64,000 nucleotides of DNA from Channallabes apus (GCA_030522415.1 CM060113.1:1589059-1653058), one strand, 5' to 3'; numbered from the stretch's first letter, positions 44,568 through 57,914 are shown. Notes: generated from the letters alone by a model not told the origin. Numbers and translations: made by a program.

Positions 44568-47533
44568 AACACACTAAGGGATTTCCGCTCTACAAATATG
44601 GAACGTTTCTCCCTCAGGTGGTCCTTCCGGTCTTCCTTGCACTTTTAAATCCCTGAGAGCAAACACCAGCATTTGCTTAATATCATCGTTTCAGCCGCAA
44701 AACACACACGAGCGCAAAATGTCATACAAAGTTAAAATATCTTAAAGTCAAACAAGCCAAGGTGGAGAGATTAGCATGTGTGTGCATGAAGAAAAAAATA
44801 TCATATTTTTATGAATCATAAAAATTGAGGAAATTATTTAATGAGGACGAGGTTCCTGCTGTGAAAAGCAAAAAACTTCTAATGTCTAATAACATCGCCA
44901 TTTACAATACTTATAGAAGCTAGTGCTCCATGACACTTTCTCTCCTCTTCTCTCATCACATGATGTATATTTTCCCAGCTGTTCTTTCTTTTTTATTTTC
45001 AGATCAATTTCATCCACAAACACGTCTTTTAAAGTCCGACCCCGACCCCCTCCCCCTTTTCAATTCAAACGTTAGCTTCTTTAATTAGCATGAGGGCTTT
45101 CCTATTGTGTGTCCCGCATGGGGAGACGAGCTAAACTCTAAAAACAAACAGAGTCATGCTGGCTTCCCGTCGCCTCCTTTCTTCTCATTCTGTTCATCTC
45201 GCCTGGCCGGTGGCAGAGAGCAGCAGACGGGGCCGCACATGGGCTGAGCAAACACTCATAATTGCATCAGATGCCCGTCCTGAAAACGGGTAATGCCTCC
45301 AAAATCCTGTTGTAAAAACAAAACAAAAAAAAAAAAAAGAGAAAAAAAATTTCAATGCTAACAAATGATCTTAACCACTCAGGGGAAGTGCTAGTGGCAA
45401 TTTAGCTCTTGTTTTATTCTCATGAGTGTCAGATGATTTATTACAACAAAAAAAATCAAGACTTCAGAATGATCTTTTAAGTAAATCTATATTAAGCTAG
45501 TTTCCCAGCTTTTTCTTCATCTTATTAGTGAACAAACATTTTGCAAAGACTTTTCCATATTTAAACGGCTAATACCCCAAACCTCATGCCAAAGCTAACA
45601 CAAATCCCCCAGAACACAAGCGTCCCGCTGCATGTGTAAGAACTCAGTTATTATTACTAATTATTATTATTATTATTACTATTATTATTAGCCAGAGCAA
45701 AGTGCAAAGGCTAAGAGGTCAGCGGTAATCCACTGCCGCGGCCCTCCAGTGCAAACCATTGCGGCGGTGAAAAGGTTTCCGGGCCCTGTATTGTGTTTGT
45801 AAAGGAGCTTTTAATTTGTGTGGTCCAGGGGTTAGTGTCATCGAAGATAAACACAAACCCACATCCTTTCTCTGATTACGGCTTTAGCGGGTCCTCTGGA
45901 GCTCAGCTCGGAAAAGCACGGCTTATGTCTGCGCTATCGGAGCTCGAGTAAAGCTAAGCACAAGGACACTCGCTAGACACGCTGGATCTCCACGCCGCTC
46001 TCTTCTCCAGATTTATTACGCCGTTCTCCAGATCCACGCCGCGTGTCGCTGCTTTAGCTGTTCAGGCTATAAACTTATAACCGATTCAGATATTTAAAAA
46101 AGATATATGTATACAACATATGAATATCTGATGAAATCTTGCTCTCTGATTGGTTGAATAGTTCTCTAAAACAGCAGCTCTGACATTAGCACAGGTTTAT
46201 TATATTAATGCGCTAGCTCTGGTGCATTATCCATAGCAGTTTCCATAGCAACAGCTCATACATACTGTAGGGATGAAGAATGAGTTACCGTACATGGTGA
46301 CCTTTCCTCTATGGAAGGAGTCTCCAGTGTCAGAGTGTTAATAGCTGCTATGTAATATAAGTCTCAACAGGATCTATGTTCTAACAGTAAATTATAAAGT
46401 GTGTTATTCCTAATATAGACAGTAAATTTGTGTTGACAAATGGAGGTGGTGTTACAGGACATGCAGTTTATTTTTTTGTTGAATTCTTTGTTTTGTGTGT
46501 TTACTCTTATGTTAATAAATCTTATGTCAATAAGTAAAATTAATTAATATAAAGAATGACCATACAGTAGCTTTATTATTTATATAACAGCAGGACAGAT
46601 TTAGTGAAGTGAAGAAATTTTTTAACATTAGAAAAGATTTACAAAAAAGTAAAAAATAAAAAAAACCTGACAACACAGCCAAGTATTGGTACTCGGGCCG
46701 TTTCCGAATCAGAAAGGAAAGGCGCGGGTATGAACAGACGAGTGCTGGTTTCTGGCTGAGGATGCCACCCATCCTGCTCGGAGCTCAGGGGGATTTGGGT
46801 TCTAATCCCCACGTCTCTTAGTTCCCGCCCAAAAATCTGCCCCAACAGGCCCCTTCTGCTGCCTGGGAAGGAGAACTCCCCGAGGCTGAGGAGACCCGAC
46901 GCCGGAAAAACACCCAACAGGGCTGCTGTCAATCATCCTGAAGAGAGCTGTGTGTGGTTAAAGGTGCTGATGGAGTTCTGAAGTGTGAGTCAGCACGAAA
47001 GAAAACAAAGGATTGGCCCCGTGCGTGGGCCGAACGCTAAAACACCAGGCTTTGGCAACGCTACTGAACGACAGCGTGGCTAACTCGCTGCACGTGGGTG
47101 GGCGAGCGAGACTGAGATCTCACACGGCCAGTGTACGTCTCCACCCTGCGCCTCAGCGCTAATCCGAAGCTAATCGGCTGTGAATCATGCCTATTGCTGC
47201 TAATGGACAAATCTGAATGTTTGGACAATGTTATGATCATAACCGAGGGCGTGCCGGATTAGCGGCAAAAAACATAATGTAACGTAAAAAACCCCAAATG
47301 TAAACATTATAGACCATGACATGTCTAACGCCTGGTCTGGCTGATGGCGCAATTTTGAGATAATATTTACAGGAACTGAGAGCCGAGGACACAGAGAATA
47401 ATAATAATAATAATAATAATAATTTTATATAGTAATAAATATATGATTGTGTAAATATATGTACATTTATATTTATTATTAGTAATAATAGTACTACTAC
47501 TACTTAATAATAATTAATTATTTAAATGTTACC

Positions 47534-47575
<42 letters not shown>

Positions 47576-47850
47576 GTGAGGGTGATGATGTTGGCCACAT
47601 GATGGCGCTCAGTTCAAGCTAAGCAGGTGAACCCAGAGGACAGAAAACAGATAATCCAGACACTGGAGAGAAACAAAACTCTAAAATAATTTTATTTATG
47701 AGTGTTCCTGCATTCCTGGTCCCAGATCAGTGAATTCAGTCCTACTCGAAATATCTGTGGCCTTTTGACTTCTTCTTTTTTTTAGAAAAAAAAAAAAACA
47801 CAAACAGAAGAGCGAAATATTTAACTGGCTCGTGTTTTATACTTTTTCCA
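44530..47850. other. Gene-poor region with complex blocks
   Basis: (TG)n at 44530-44564; AAT/ATT triplet runs near 45650-45690, 47398-47422 and 47537-47574. Complex, non-repetitive blocks lie at 45130-45330, 45690-46080, 46700-46990 and 46990-47270. I see no splice-compatible exons or familiar protein motifs. Confidence 0.3.
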
Positions 47851-47964
47851 GAGAGAGCGAGAGAGAGAGAGAGGGAGCGAGAGAGAGGGAGAGAGAGAGG
47901 GAGAGAGAGAGGGAGCGAGAGAGAGGGAGAGAGAGAGAGAGAGAGAGAGGGAGCGAGAGAGAGG

Positions 47965-47999
<35 letters not shown>

Positions 48000-48127
48000 A
48001 GAGAGAGGGAGAGAGAGAGAGAGAGAGGGAGAGAGAGAGAGGGAGAGAGAGAGAGAGAGGGAGAGAGGGAGAGAGAGAGAGGGAGAGAGGGAGAGAAGGG
48101 AGAGAGAGGGAGAGAGAGAGAGAGAGG

Positions 48128-48158
<31 letters not shown>

Positions 48159-48159
48159 G

Positions 48160-48190
<31 letters not shown>

Positions 48191-48192
48191 GA
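47851..48192 (+). repeat. 340-bp GA-rich purine tract
   Basis: GAGAGAGGGAGAGA-type sequence with only a few C interruptions (GAGCGAGA). One strand is almost pure purine, so it could form H-DNA. Frames of Arg-Glu or Ser-Leu repeats across it are not genes. Confidence 0.95.
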
Positions 48193-48278
48193 TTAAAGGC
48201 TCGGCATTGAGCTCCAGGCCGCAGTGAGTTACAGCTTCATGCTGCAAATAAAGATGTGCTTAAAAATCTTTATCCTGG

Positions 48279-48280
<2 letters not shown>

Positions 48281-48338
<58 letters not shown>
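48281..48338. repeat. (CA)n microsatellite
   Basis: Perfect CA run of about 58 bp. Confidence 0.95.
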
Positions 48339-48339
<1 letters not shown>

Positions 48340-48689
48340 AAAAAAGAAAGAAATCAGGGAATTTTATGGCTTTGTAAAAATAGTAATAAATCCCAGTGTC
48401 CCTGGATCACAATCAGGCCTCAACCATGTGCGTGTGTGTGTGTGTGTGTGTGTGAGAGATGAATCTCTGTGTTAGAAACTTGGCTTATGATTGGAAAATT
48501 TATGATGTTATTTTTTTTTTATAGAAAAAGGAAGAATCTAAAAAAAAGCAAATGTAAAACGCGTGCTTGTGCGCTGGAGCTACGAGGCTAAGAATACACA
48601 CACACACACACACACATCATCATCATCAGTACAACAGGACAGGGTCACAGAGACGTGTGCGATCTGCACCAGGATCAGTATCAGTTAGC

Positions 48690-48938
48690 TAGGAGGCGTG
48701 GCCTAGGGTCTAAAGGCGGAGCTTGGACAGGGCACCAATCCATCACAGGGCACACACACACACATACACACAATTTGGGAACGCCAATTAGCCTAACCTG
48801 CATATCTTTGGACTATGGAAGGAAACCCACCAATCACGTGTAGAACATATAAACTCCATGCACACAGAGATGAGAATCGAACCCGGACCCTGAAGGTGCG
48901 GGGCGACAGTGCTAACCACTACACCACCGCGCCGCCGC
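48690..48938 (-). mobile_element. DANA-like tRNA-derived SINE
   Basis: On the minus strand the head GCGCGGTGGTGTAGTGGTT carries an A-box-like sequence. A B-box-like GGTTCGATTCTC lies at plus 48872-48883. The body TGGAGTTTATATGTTCT and GGTGGGTTTCCTTCC follows. This is the most complete SINE in the window. Confidence 0.85.
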
Positions 48939-49399
48939 AGGACTATTCATTTTAACTTTTATAGAAAATATATTTTTATCGGAAATATATTGCTGAAATG
49001 TACAACAATATGCAGTAAACCACGAACATATTATAAATTATATTACTAATCATAAACAAAAAACTATATTTTACAACAATTTAACAATTTTCTAAATATA
49101 CAATGACATTTTATATTTTATATATTGAATTAAAACTAAGTAGGTTGTTTTGTGGTGTAGGATAAACCTGTAATATGTTATTAAACTGTTGCCTATGAGC
49201 TTGTGTAACTTGTTAACAATTTTAGCATTAGCATCAGCATTAGCGTCAGCATTAGCGTTAGCATTAGCGTTAGCAGAATTGGACACCTGGGCATTTTCAG
49301 ATAAAATGGACATCGAGTTTCTGTCTGAACTTCAGCTTTAGTTACAACAGCAGATTTTCATGTGAGTGTACAACACATGTATTTTAAGCTTTCTTGAGC

Positions 49400-49400
<1 letters not shown>
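48939..49400. other. AT-rich spacer with TTAGCA/TTAGCG hexamer repeat
   Basis: AT-rich DNA without a gene. At 49222-49276 about nine hexamers alternate between TTAGCA, TCAGCA and TTAGCG. Confidence 0.6.
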
Positions 49401-49452
<52 letters not shown>

Positions 49453-49551
49453 CAAACAAAAACCACAGAGGCTTAGACACTCATTCCTTCGAATCATCAA
49501 AAAGCAAATTGCAGCTTCTGAGTAAAGTGATGTGTCTAAACAGGTCTCTAT

Positions 49552-49606
<55 letters not shown>
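49401..49606. repeat. (TG)n and (CA)n pair in opposite sense
   Basis: TG run at 49401-49449 and CA run at 49554-49606, about 105 bp apart. The transcript or single strand could fold into a long hairpin. Confidence 0.9.
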
Positions 49607-49612
<6 letters not shown>

Positions 49613-50313
49613 TGTGAAGAAAGCTTCAAATAGGTGAGTCCCCGCTAGTGTTTAATTTCTCTTACGCTTTGTGGACGATCTGCAGAAACTGTGTGCACAC
49701 AATCAAGCAGATTAATATAACCCCCCCCCCCCCCATATTTTTCCTCTCCTGTCATGTCTGATTTCTGATTGGCTCACCTCCCGCCTCCCGCCTCCCACCT
49801 GTCCCCTTGTAGCTGTTGCTTTCTACTGTAAGCTAAATGACGCTAATTTTATCCGCATTAGGGGGATTAATTATCATCACGGCTTCCTGCGCTGAGAGCG
49901 CCGTCTTCAAAGGAAGCGACATGTTCATGAGTTTGTGAAAAGTTTGAAATGCAAACAATACATTTAAATATAATTAGCGTCTCCTCATTATAGACAAAAC
50001 AAGACAAAAATCTCGCACAAGTTTTAGCAGGGGTAATAAGCTCCCCCCCCCCATAACCCCCTATACCCCCCCCCCCCCCCCGCTGTCAGATGAAGCCCCT
50101 CTTTATCTTCTGTAAATATCTGTGAAATTGCCTGGCACCGAGGCTCCTCGCACCGTGAGCGTTAATTGAGACGTCAAGCGCAGATAGCACGAGTGTGCTG
50201 AATTTGAGTGTGCTGAGACTCCGAGGACTCTTTACACACTACACACGGATTAGGACGGATCCCGGGACGACGCGAACACACTGCGGGTCTCCGGTTCGGC
50301 ACCTCTCCTCCAT
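49607..50313. other. Complex block between microsatellites, poly(C) runs
   Basis: Poly(C) runs near 49721-49734 and 50043-50082. Complex sequence at 49780-49990 (TTAGGGGGATTAATTATCAT) and 50085-50290, rich in homeodomain-like TAAT motifs. No coding evidence. Confidence 0.3.
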
Positions 50314-50896
50314 CCGAGCTCCTCACACCGCCGAGCTCTTCACACCACCCAGCTCTTCACACCACTGAGCTCCTCACACCGCCGAGCTCTTCACACCACC
50401 CAGCTCTTCACACCACTGAGCTCTTCACACCAGCGAGCTCTTCACACCACCCAGCTCTTCACACCACTGAGCTCTTCACACCAGCGAGCTCTTCACACCA
50501 CCCAGCTCTTCACACCACTGAGCTCTTCACACCAGCGAGCTCTTCACACCACCCAGCTCTTCACACCGCTGAGCTCTTCACACCACCCAGCTCTTCACAC
50601 CACTGAGCTCTTCACACCACCCAGCTCTTCACACCGCCGAGCTCTTCACACCACCCAGCTCTTCACACCAGCGAGCTCTTCACACCACTGAGCTCTTCAC
50701 ACCACCCAGCTCTTCACACCGCCGAGCTCTTCACACCACCCAGCTCTTCACACCGCCCAGCTCTTCACACCATCCAGCTCTTCACACCATCCAGCTCTTC
50801 ACACCACCGAGCTCTTCACACCACCCAGCTCTTCACACCACCCAGCTCTTCACACCATCCAGCTCTTCACACCACCCAGCTCTTCACACCAGCGAG
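50314..50896 (+). repeat. 17-bp minisatellite, about 34 units
   Basis: The unit is GAGCTCTTCACACCACC, with the first base G or C and the last three bases varying (ACC, ACT, AGC, GCC, ATC). Two unit types often alternate, giving a 34-bp or 51-bp higher order. Period 17 does not keep a reading frame. Confidence 0.95.
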
Positions 50897-51558
50897 CGAA
50901 ACACTGAAACCCTGAAACATACTTACATATGAAAATAACTTACGATTTTGTATGTAAAGAGGAAACGGAAATCAGCTGGAGTTTGTGTATTTTTGTGATT
51001 CTCTCATTTCCATTCCTAATATTTTATTATCCAGTGTTAAAATATGTTAAATATTTTAAAACAAATCAGTAATATTTGTTTGTTTGTTAGTTTGAATATG
51101 ATGATATGAATCACTGATGATTAACAGTGTCTTTGTCTTTATTTGTCTCCCTCTCTCTCTTCACAAGACGTTGTCTCACTCCCTAATTGTTCCTATATTT
51201 TTTTCTATCCATCCATCCATCTGTCTCTCTCTCTTTCTCCATCTTTTGAGCCACATCACGCTGTCATCGGAATCTGTCTTCATCTCCCTGTGTCTCACTT
51301 TGTCTCCAAATGTCCTCATTTCTCTTCCTTCATCTTTTTCTCTTTCCATCCATCCATCCATCCATCCATCCATCCATCTCTCTCTCTCTTTCTAATTACA
51401 CATTTCAATATGAATGGAGTCAATAAGGCAGAGGATTAGGGGCCAGTTAGATCCTAAATCCTGACTTGCCTTTGAAGTGCCGCTCTGTGTGTGTGTGTGT
51501 GTGTGTGTGTGCGATTACAAAGGCTGGAGGGAAAAGAAAACATGAGAAATGTATGTAT

Positions 51559-51592
<34 letters not shown>

Positions 51593-51673
51593 TAAAGAAA
51601 GAGAGAATTTTATAGAACAAAAATCCTGCCAAAAGTATTTGAAATAAAGAGCTTGAATATTTGTGAGACAGAA

Positions 51674-51706
<33 letters not shown>

Positions 51707-53810
51707 CACCTGGCCCTTGTTGCTTGCTCTGTTTACTCATATGTGCTATTTAAACACAGAGAGTTGGTGAGGTTGGCGCGGCTGCAGCGGGCACCAGATG
51801 GCAGCGTGGAGGGAAGAGAGCAGAGAGATGGACAGAAGCGAAGGGACAGAAGTGGACGAGTTTCGTCTCAGCACACTCTCTGGCATCAAATCAGCACTTC
51901 ATGTTTGCTTCATTACACTAAAATACATTAAGTGGATTTACAGATTATTAAAATCACCGGTGTGTAGCTCACACACCTCACAGGTTTCCAGATTGTTCTT
52001 GAGCAGAAGTGTGAGAGGCGGCGCTTCCACTAGCGCCCAAATCACGGAGTCTCCAAGGGCTTTAGAGTCTCTGACTGAGAAATCAACTTCCACTCAGGAT
52101 TATTTACACTTTTTCAAATGTACTTACGTACAACCTGAATGCCCCTCTTTATACCCGAACTCTCCTTTACACCCCAGAGCTCGTCTTTACCCCTCTAATG
52201 TTCTCCTGTAAACCTTCCTTTTAAATCTAAGAGCTCTCCTTTACACCCAAACAGCCTTCTGTTACACCCAAGTTACCTCCTTTACACATAAACAACCCTC
52301 CTTTACACCTGGACATTTTTCTTTACATGTGAATCCGCTATTGTAGGTCTTAACTCTCCCACTTTCTAAACATTCAGCCTAATTTAGCAGAACATGCTTT
52401 TCCTCTTTAATGTAACAGAAAAGCAAAAAACAAGTTTAACTGAACAACATGGCATCCACACTCAATTCAATTACATTTTATTTGTTTAGCGCTTTTAACA
52501 ATTGTTTTAGTCAAACAAAATACTTTGCACAAAATATAAATCATGAATTGTGTACCTAAACAGATCATGTGTAATCTGCAATATTATATACAACAGTATC
52601 GTGCAAAATGCATAATTGTACCCAGTAAAGAGTGGGAATGAGTAACGTATTGAATTATTGTACCTGGTTAGAAACAGAACACACATGTACGGTACGGGAG
52701 TGTTGTGTTGGTGGGAACAGGATGCTGAAGAAGTGTCATGTGAACGTATATAAGTGTGAATCGTAGAAAAGACGAGAGCTTTTCCTCTGCAGAGAAACTT
52801 TGGCTGTATTCTGAAAAGAATAAAGTCTATTGGCCTCGACACCGATGGTCATTTTCGGTTATTCGTCCCTGAACTACTGTAGCCACAACAACTTACACAA
52901 TCAAAAGCGCATCACATTCATTATGCAGCAGTTCATATTTCATTCCTCAGACTGGACACTTCAGGTGATGTCACGCAAGAAACATGTGTTTACCTTCAGG
53001 ATCAGAACTGAGTGACCCTGAAACACGCGCCTGCTTCAGATAAACTCCTGAATTGACGTTAGATTTGAGTCACATGACCTGACAGCACCATGACCAGGGG
53101 CGGGGCTTGCTTGACTGACATGCCTTAATGTCAATAATTCAATTCAATTCAATTAAATTTTATTTATGTAGCGCTTATAATTTACAAAAAAAAAAAATGC
53201 AATACATTGTAATTCTTAAATATACTGAAGTAAACAATAGAGTTACCACCGTAATTCTTTAAAAAATATCATAATCAATCATAATTAATAAACCTAAACT
53301 ATATCTTATATAATTTATTTTTAAGTGCGTATTTATCATACAATGTGTATAATGTATAATGTTGTATTCTTTTAAATACTTGTATTTTAACATAGAATAA
53401 CTTATAGAAAAATTATAACCATTAAAAGTTTATTATATTTTACATTTAGTTGCAGTCAGACATGTAGTTAATTAATTAATTAATTAATTAACTTTCTTTA
53501 TTTATTGTGATTTATTTGATTAATTAATACATTTTTACGTTTTTAGTTATTTCATTAAAAAGTAATATTTAATGTTTTATTTTTAATATCATATTAAAGA
53601 TGAATACTATTTATCATATAAACAGTAAACAGTAAAACTGTGCAACAATTAATATAATAAGTGAAATAAATGAGAAAATATAAGAAAGAAACATTTGGAA
53701 AATAGTAAAACATTTAAATCCATAAATATTATCATGTAAAGTAAATATATTTATTCTATATATGCGTTATTTATTAATTAAGTGACATTTCTTATGCTTT
53801 TATTTTAGCA
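50897..53810. other. Gene-poor region with microsatellites and small L2 pieces
   Basis: (ATCC)n at about 51348-51377, (TG)n at 51486-51511, 51558-51583 and 51677-51705. Short minus-strand L2 3' ends lie at about 52463-52510 (AATTCAATTACATTTTATTTG) and 53137-53190 (four AATTC units). The rest is AT-rich. No gene recognised. Confidence 0.55.
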
Positions 53811-53811
53811 A

Positions 53812-53853
<42 letters not shown>

Positions 53854-53970
53854 GTGTGTGTGTGTGTGTGCGTGCACCATGGATATTTATCACTCATGTG
53901 TTTATAGTGGATTAACGGGTGTCCAGTGACCGCATCACACCTGACTGACCTTCTGGGGGTCACTCACCGG

Positions 53971-54034
<64 letters not shown>

Positions 54035-54240
54035 GAGCATGATACACATTCACTGAGACAAGAAGAAAGAAGATGTGTGTGTATGTGCGTGTATGTGTGT
54101 GTGCGTGTGTATGTGTGTGTGTGTATGTGTGTGTGCGTGTGTATGTGTGTGTGTGTATTTATAAAGCATAATCCTCCAAATGCATGATATCAGTAAAGTA
54201 AGGACTTTCAACTTCACACAAACTATGAGAGGCTGCTTAG

Positions 54241-54284
<44 letters not shown>

Positions 54285-54290
54285 TGAGGA
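53811..54290. repeat. Cluster of TG, CA and TATG/TGTG microsatellites
   Basis: TG run 53814-53872, CA run 53972-54030, irregular TGTATGTG array 54073-54158, TG run 54241-54283. Confidence 0.9.
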
Positions 54291-55125
54291 GGTGATCCTC
54301 AGTAGTCTATTTGAGCTGCTGTTAATCCTCCACTCTGATTAGAAACAGAGAGCAAGAGATAAAAATAATACAATAAAATAAAATATTTATTATACTTTAC
54401 ATTTAATATATTTTTTATATAATACAGTGTTCATACTGTTTAACATATTTGCTCTCTTTTAAACACCACTTTAATGCTAATAAAGTATTTCTAGTTGCTT
54501 CATGATCAAATGTTTTTGGCATGTAAATTAGCTCCGCCCACATCTATCAGTTCCAGCTTGACCTCTGACTGTAACACAGCGCTCGCACTGGAGACTCCTT
54601 ACACTCCCGGTACAGAAACGACACTATTAATGATAATGCTGTAGAGGAAGCGCAGTAATAGAAACCTGCACTGCTGTCACAGCTGCTGTTATAGAGAATT
54701 AAGCAGCACCTTCTCTTCTGACCAATTAGAATCCAGAGTTGCTTGTCGTTTCCATAGAAACTAATTTCTTGCTCTGTCCAGACTTACATATCAAACTTTA
54801 ATCTGATTTTTAAACAGACATTATAATCTCACTCCTCAAATAAAACTGTCATGAAAAAGATGCAACTGTGTTTCGGAGGAGTTCGATTATTAAGCAAAGA
54901 CAACAACTAAGGAGATAAAGCTGAAAGGGGTGGAATTTTATAAAGAGCTGTCCAACTCATTATTAAACTTGTGTAGAACCCTCAACTTCAGACCAGGATA
55001 TCTTGAATTAGGGTGATGGGAGATCAGTTAAAGTCACATGGTCAAAATGTCCAGTATAGAAACCAGTGTTTTAGTAGTGAGTAAACTGGTTTAATAGTGA
55101 AAGTAAGAGCATTTACACACACACA

Positions 55126-55182
<57 letters not shown>

Positions 55183-55189
55183 CTCACAG
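54291..55189. other. AT-rich spacer
   Basis: No gene seen. (CA)n run at about 55116-55178. Confidence 0.6.
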
Positions 55190-55660
55190 GATTGGGACTG
55201 AACAGCTGTGTGTCCATAAGAAAACCAGTCATGTGACCTGATGACCCCAGACTGACCCTATTCCAGAGTGATGGGCGTGTCAGGGTAAGAAGTGAAGGAC
55301 ATGAAGTGATGCTCCATCATGTATAGTGTCCACTGTACAAGTCCTCAGGAGACAGTGTTATGATCTGGGGTTCATCAGTTACTCAGGTCGAGACTCAGTA
55401 ACATTATGGGGCAATAAAATGAGGTCAGCTGACCACCTGAATGTACTGAATCACCAGGTTATCACATCTATGGACTCGCCAGGACTCCAGGAGTGAGAGA
55501 GAGCGGCTCTGGGAACACGAGGAATCATTTACACACATGAACTGGACACACAGAGTTCTGACCTTAGCGAGCGTCAGTGGAACGTTCTGGAGAAGACGTT
55601 TTATAGCAGTTTAATTCTCCCATCATCAGCACAAGGTCTTGGGAAAACATTAACAGAAAT
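55190..55660 (+). mobile_element. Degenerate Tc1-like element, sister of the one in ADH-A intron 4
   Basis: It shares GGACTGAACAGCTGTGTGTCC, GAGTGATGGGCGTGTCAGGG and GGAATCATTTACACACATGAA with the reverse strand of 12640-13080. The part near 55500-55600 corresponds to the C-terminal part of a Tc1 transposase, with stops and shifts. Confidence 0.6.
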
Positions 55661-55710
55661 AAACGTTTTAACATTGCATTTGTCAGTTTTGACATCCGCT
55701 TTAACACCCA

Positions 55711-55940
55711 GATGAGGATGGGTTCGAGTCTGGTTCCTCTCAAGGTTTCTTTCTATTACCATCTCAGGGAGTTTTTCCGTGCCACTGTCGCCGTCACCCG
55801 CGGCTTGTTCATCAGGGACGATCTGATCATTTTGATTAATTCACATTTCATACGAACTTAAATAATTATTTTGATTATGTAAAGCTGCTTTGTAACAATG
55901 TAAATTGTTAAAAGTGTTATACAAATAAAATTGAATTATA
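55711..55940 (+). mobile_element. L2-type LINE, 3' end only
   Basis: Same 3' sequence as at 52-280 (GAGGATGGGTTCGAGTCTGG to AATAAAATTGAATTA), directly after the Tc1 remnant. Confidence 0.8.
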
Positions 55941-56499
55941 TAAGGGTGTTACAGTATAACATTACCAAGGTTAAGCCACGCTGTCATCAAAGGTAAGAGT
56001 GTAATAATAGTGTGCATGCTTTTTTTTTTTTTTGACCAATGCGTGTATTATTTATTATGTTTTTTTTATTGCAGTGAACTGAATGAAATTAAATGACTTA
56101 AGAAAGACAGATACAGAGATTTTTTTGGCTTTAATCTCTGAGTGCCATTTGTACAAACTCCCTCATCCAGTCGATTCGCGGCTCTCAGACCTCAGCGTCC
56201 AATCAGACGAGCCCCTGGAGGTCACATGGCTCAGCGGGCTAAGCCCAAACTTGGCGTGTAGATTAGCGCGCGGCCTTAAGCCGAGTAAATCCCGAGGTAA
56301 ACTAGTGCTCACACTCCGCCATGAGTGGCTTTAGCAGAAGGAGCTAATATTTGTTAGCGTGTCGCCAGAGGTGATTAAGGCAGAGGATAAACGGTAATGG
56401 CAGCGATTAGCGCTTCTCACAGCCACTTCGGCTAAAGCCTCGATCCAGACCAGAGATTATTGAGACGAAACCGATTGATGCACGGTCAAACAACGAGTG
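55941..56499. other. Complex block, possible non-coding conserved element
   Basis: The segment 56080-56460 is free of repeats and moderately GC-rich. It contains an 83-codon frame without recognisable motifs. I do not call a gene. Confidence 0.25.
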
Positions 56500-56657
<158 letters not shown>

Positions 56658-57029
56658 AAGATGTATCATGCAGTGATGAATCAGTTGTAATATGTAAATT
56701 TCTGAATGTTTTAGTCTAAGCACTTTAGATAATGAATGGAAATAAACGAAATCCTGATCAGCATTTTAACAAACTAACTGCACTCACGGGCCACTTAATT
56801 AGGTACATTTCCATTTAAGCATTTGGCAGACGGTCTTTTCCAGGGCGACTTACAAAAGTGCTTTGTAGTTTCCATCACTGGATAGATCCTTACACCGGGT
56901 TACTACTGTAGGTCACAAACTAATTGCCATCAGATAAATACAGTAACACAGTTGGGGAATTGTTTTTGTTATTGAGGTGGGTGTGGGTTGGATTAAAGTA
57001 CCGAATTAACAGATACTGTATGTCTTAAA

Positions 57030-57735
57030 TCGTCCCTTTAAGATTGCCAGAGACTCTGCTGTACGGATATCAAGAGGACGTTTATTCCGCCACCTCGGTG
57101 CCAGAACAGAAAACAGTCTAGTTGCACCTCTTCCTCGATCTCTGAGAGATGGTGGGACGAGGCGAGCAGTGCTGGGGGATTGGAGGGAACGTGGTGCGGT
57201 GCGAGGAGCGAACCTCCGCCGTGTCCCAAAGTCGCTGTATTGGAGTGAGATGTGGATGTCATGTTCAAGAACCCAGTGTGAGAAGGGTTTAGCTCTGCAA
57301 CATGACCTGCTATCCTGTGATCATAAAGGGATGGACACGTTCAGGAACAATACTCAGCCGGCTCTGGGATTTAAACCATGCCCAAGTGGTACTAAAGGGC
57401 CCAAAGTGTGCCAAGAAACAGTATCTCTCCCAGACCATGACACCACCACCACCTGCCTGAACCACTGATACTCGGCAGGCTGGATCCATGCTTTCATGTT
57501 GTTTACACCGAATTCTGACCCGACCGTCCGCAGCAGAAATCGAGACTCATCAGACCAGATGGCATTTTTCTCCATCACTCTGTTGTCTTATGTTGGTGAG
57601 ACCATGTGACCTGTACCCTCAGTTTCTTGTTCTTAGCTGACATGAGTGACATCCGGTGTGGTCCAGCTGCAGCACATCTGCTCCAAGGTTCCACATGTTG
57701 TCTGTTCAGAGACGCACTTCAGCAGACCGCAGGTG
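57030..57735 (-). mobile_element. Degenerate Tc1-like transposon
   Basis: The minus strand 57578-57354 encodes IWSDESRFLLRTVGS (first catalytic Asp region) and SWHTLGPLVPLGHGLN, a typical Tc1 transposase segment. Surrounding frames are broken. The 57040-57270 part may be another part of the same element. No intact ends seen. Confidence 0.65.
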
Positions 57736-57750
57736 TAACGAGATGCTGTT

Positions 57751-57751
57751 T

Positions 57752-57790
<39 letters not shown>

Positions 57791-57827
57791 CGATAGATAG
57801 ATCGATAGATAGATAGATAGATAGATC

Positions 57828-57862
<35 letters not shown>

Positions 57863-57883
57863 CGATAGATAGATAGATAGATC

Positions 57884-57913
<30 letters not shown>
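57751..57913. repeat. (GATA)n array with GATC interruptions
   Basis: About 40 GATA units with periodic CGAT changes, a Bkm-type tetranucleotide array. Confidence 0.95.

Positions 57914-57914
<1 letters not shown>

Noticed and set aside
46527..46932. Overlapping minus-strand frames of 81 and 97 codons
   Set aside because: No recognisable domain or splice structure; the sequence looks like an old repeat.
47832..48247. Frames of Arg-Glu and Ser-Leu repeats
   Set aside because: Products of the GA-rich tract.
48690..48938. tRNA gene
   Set aside because: The A- and B-box-like words belong to a SINE head; no cloverleaf or acceptor stem can be paired.
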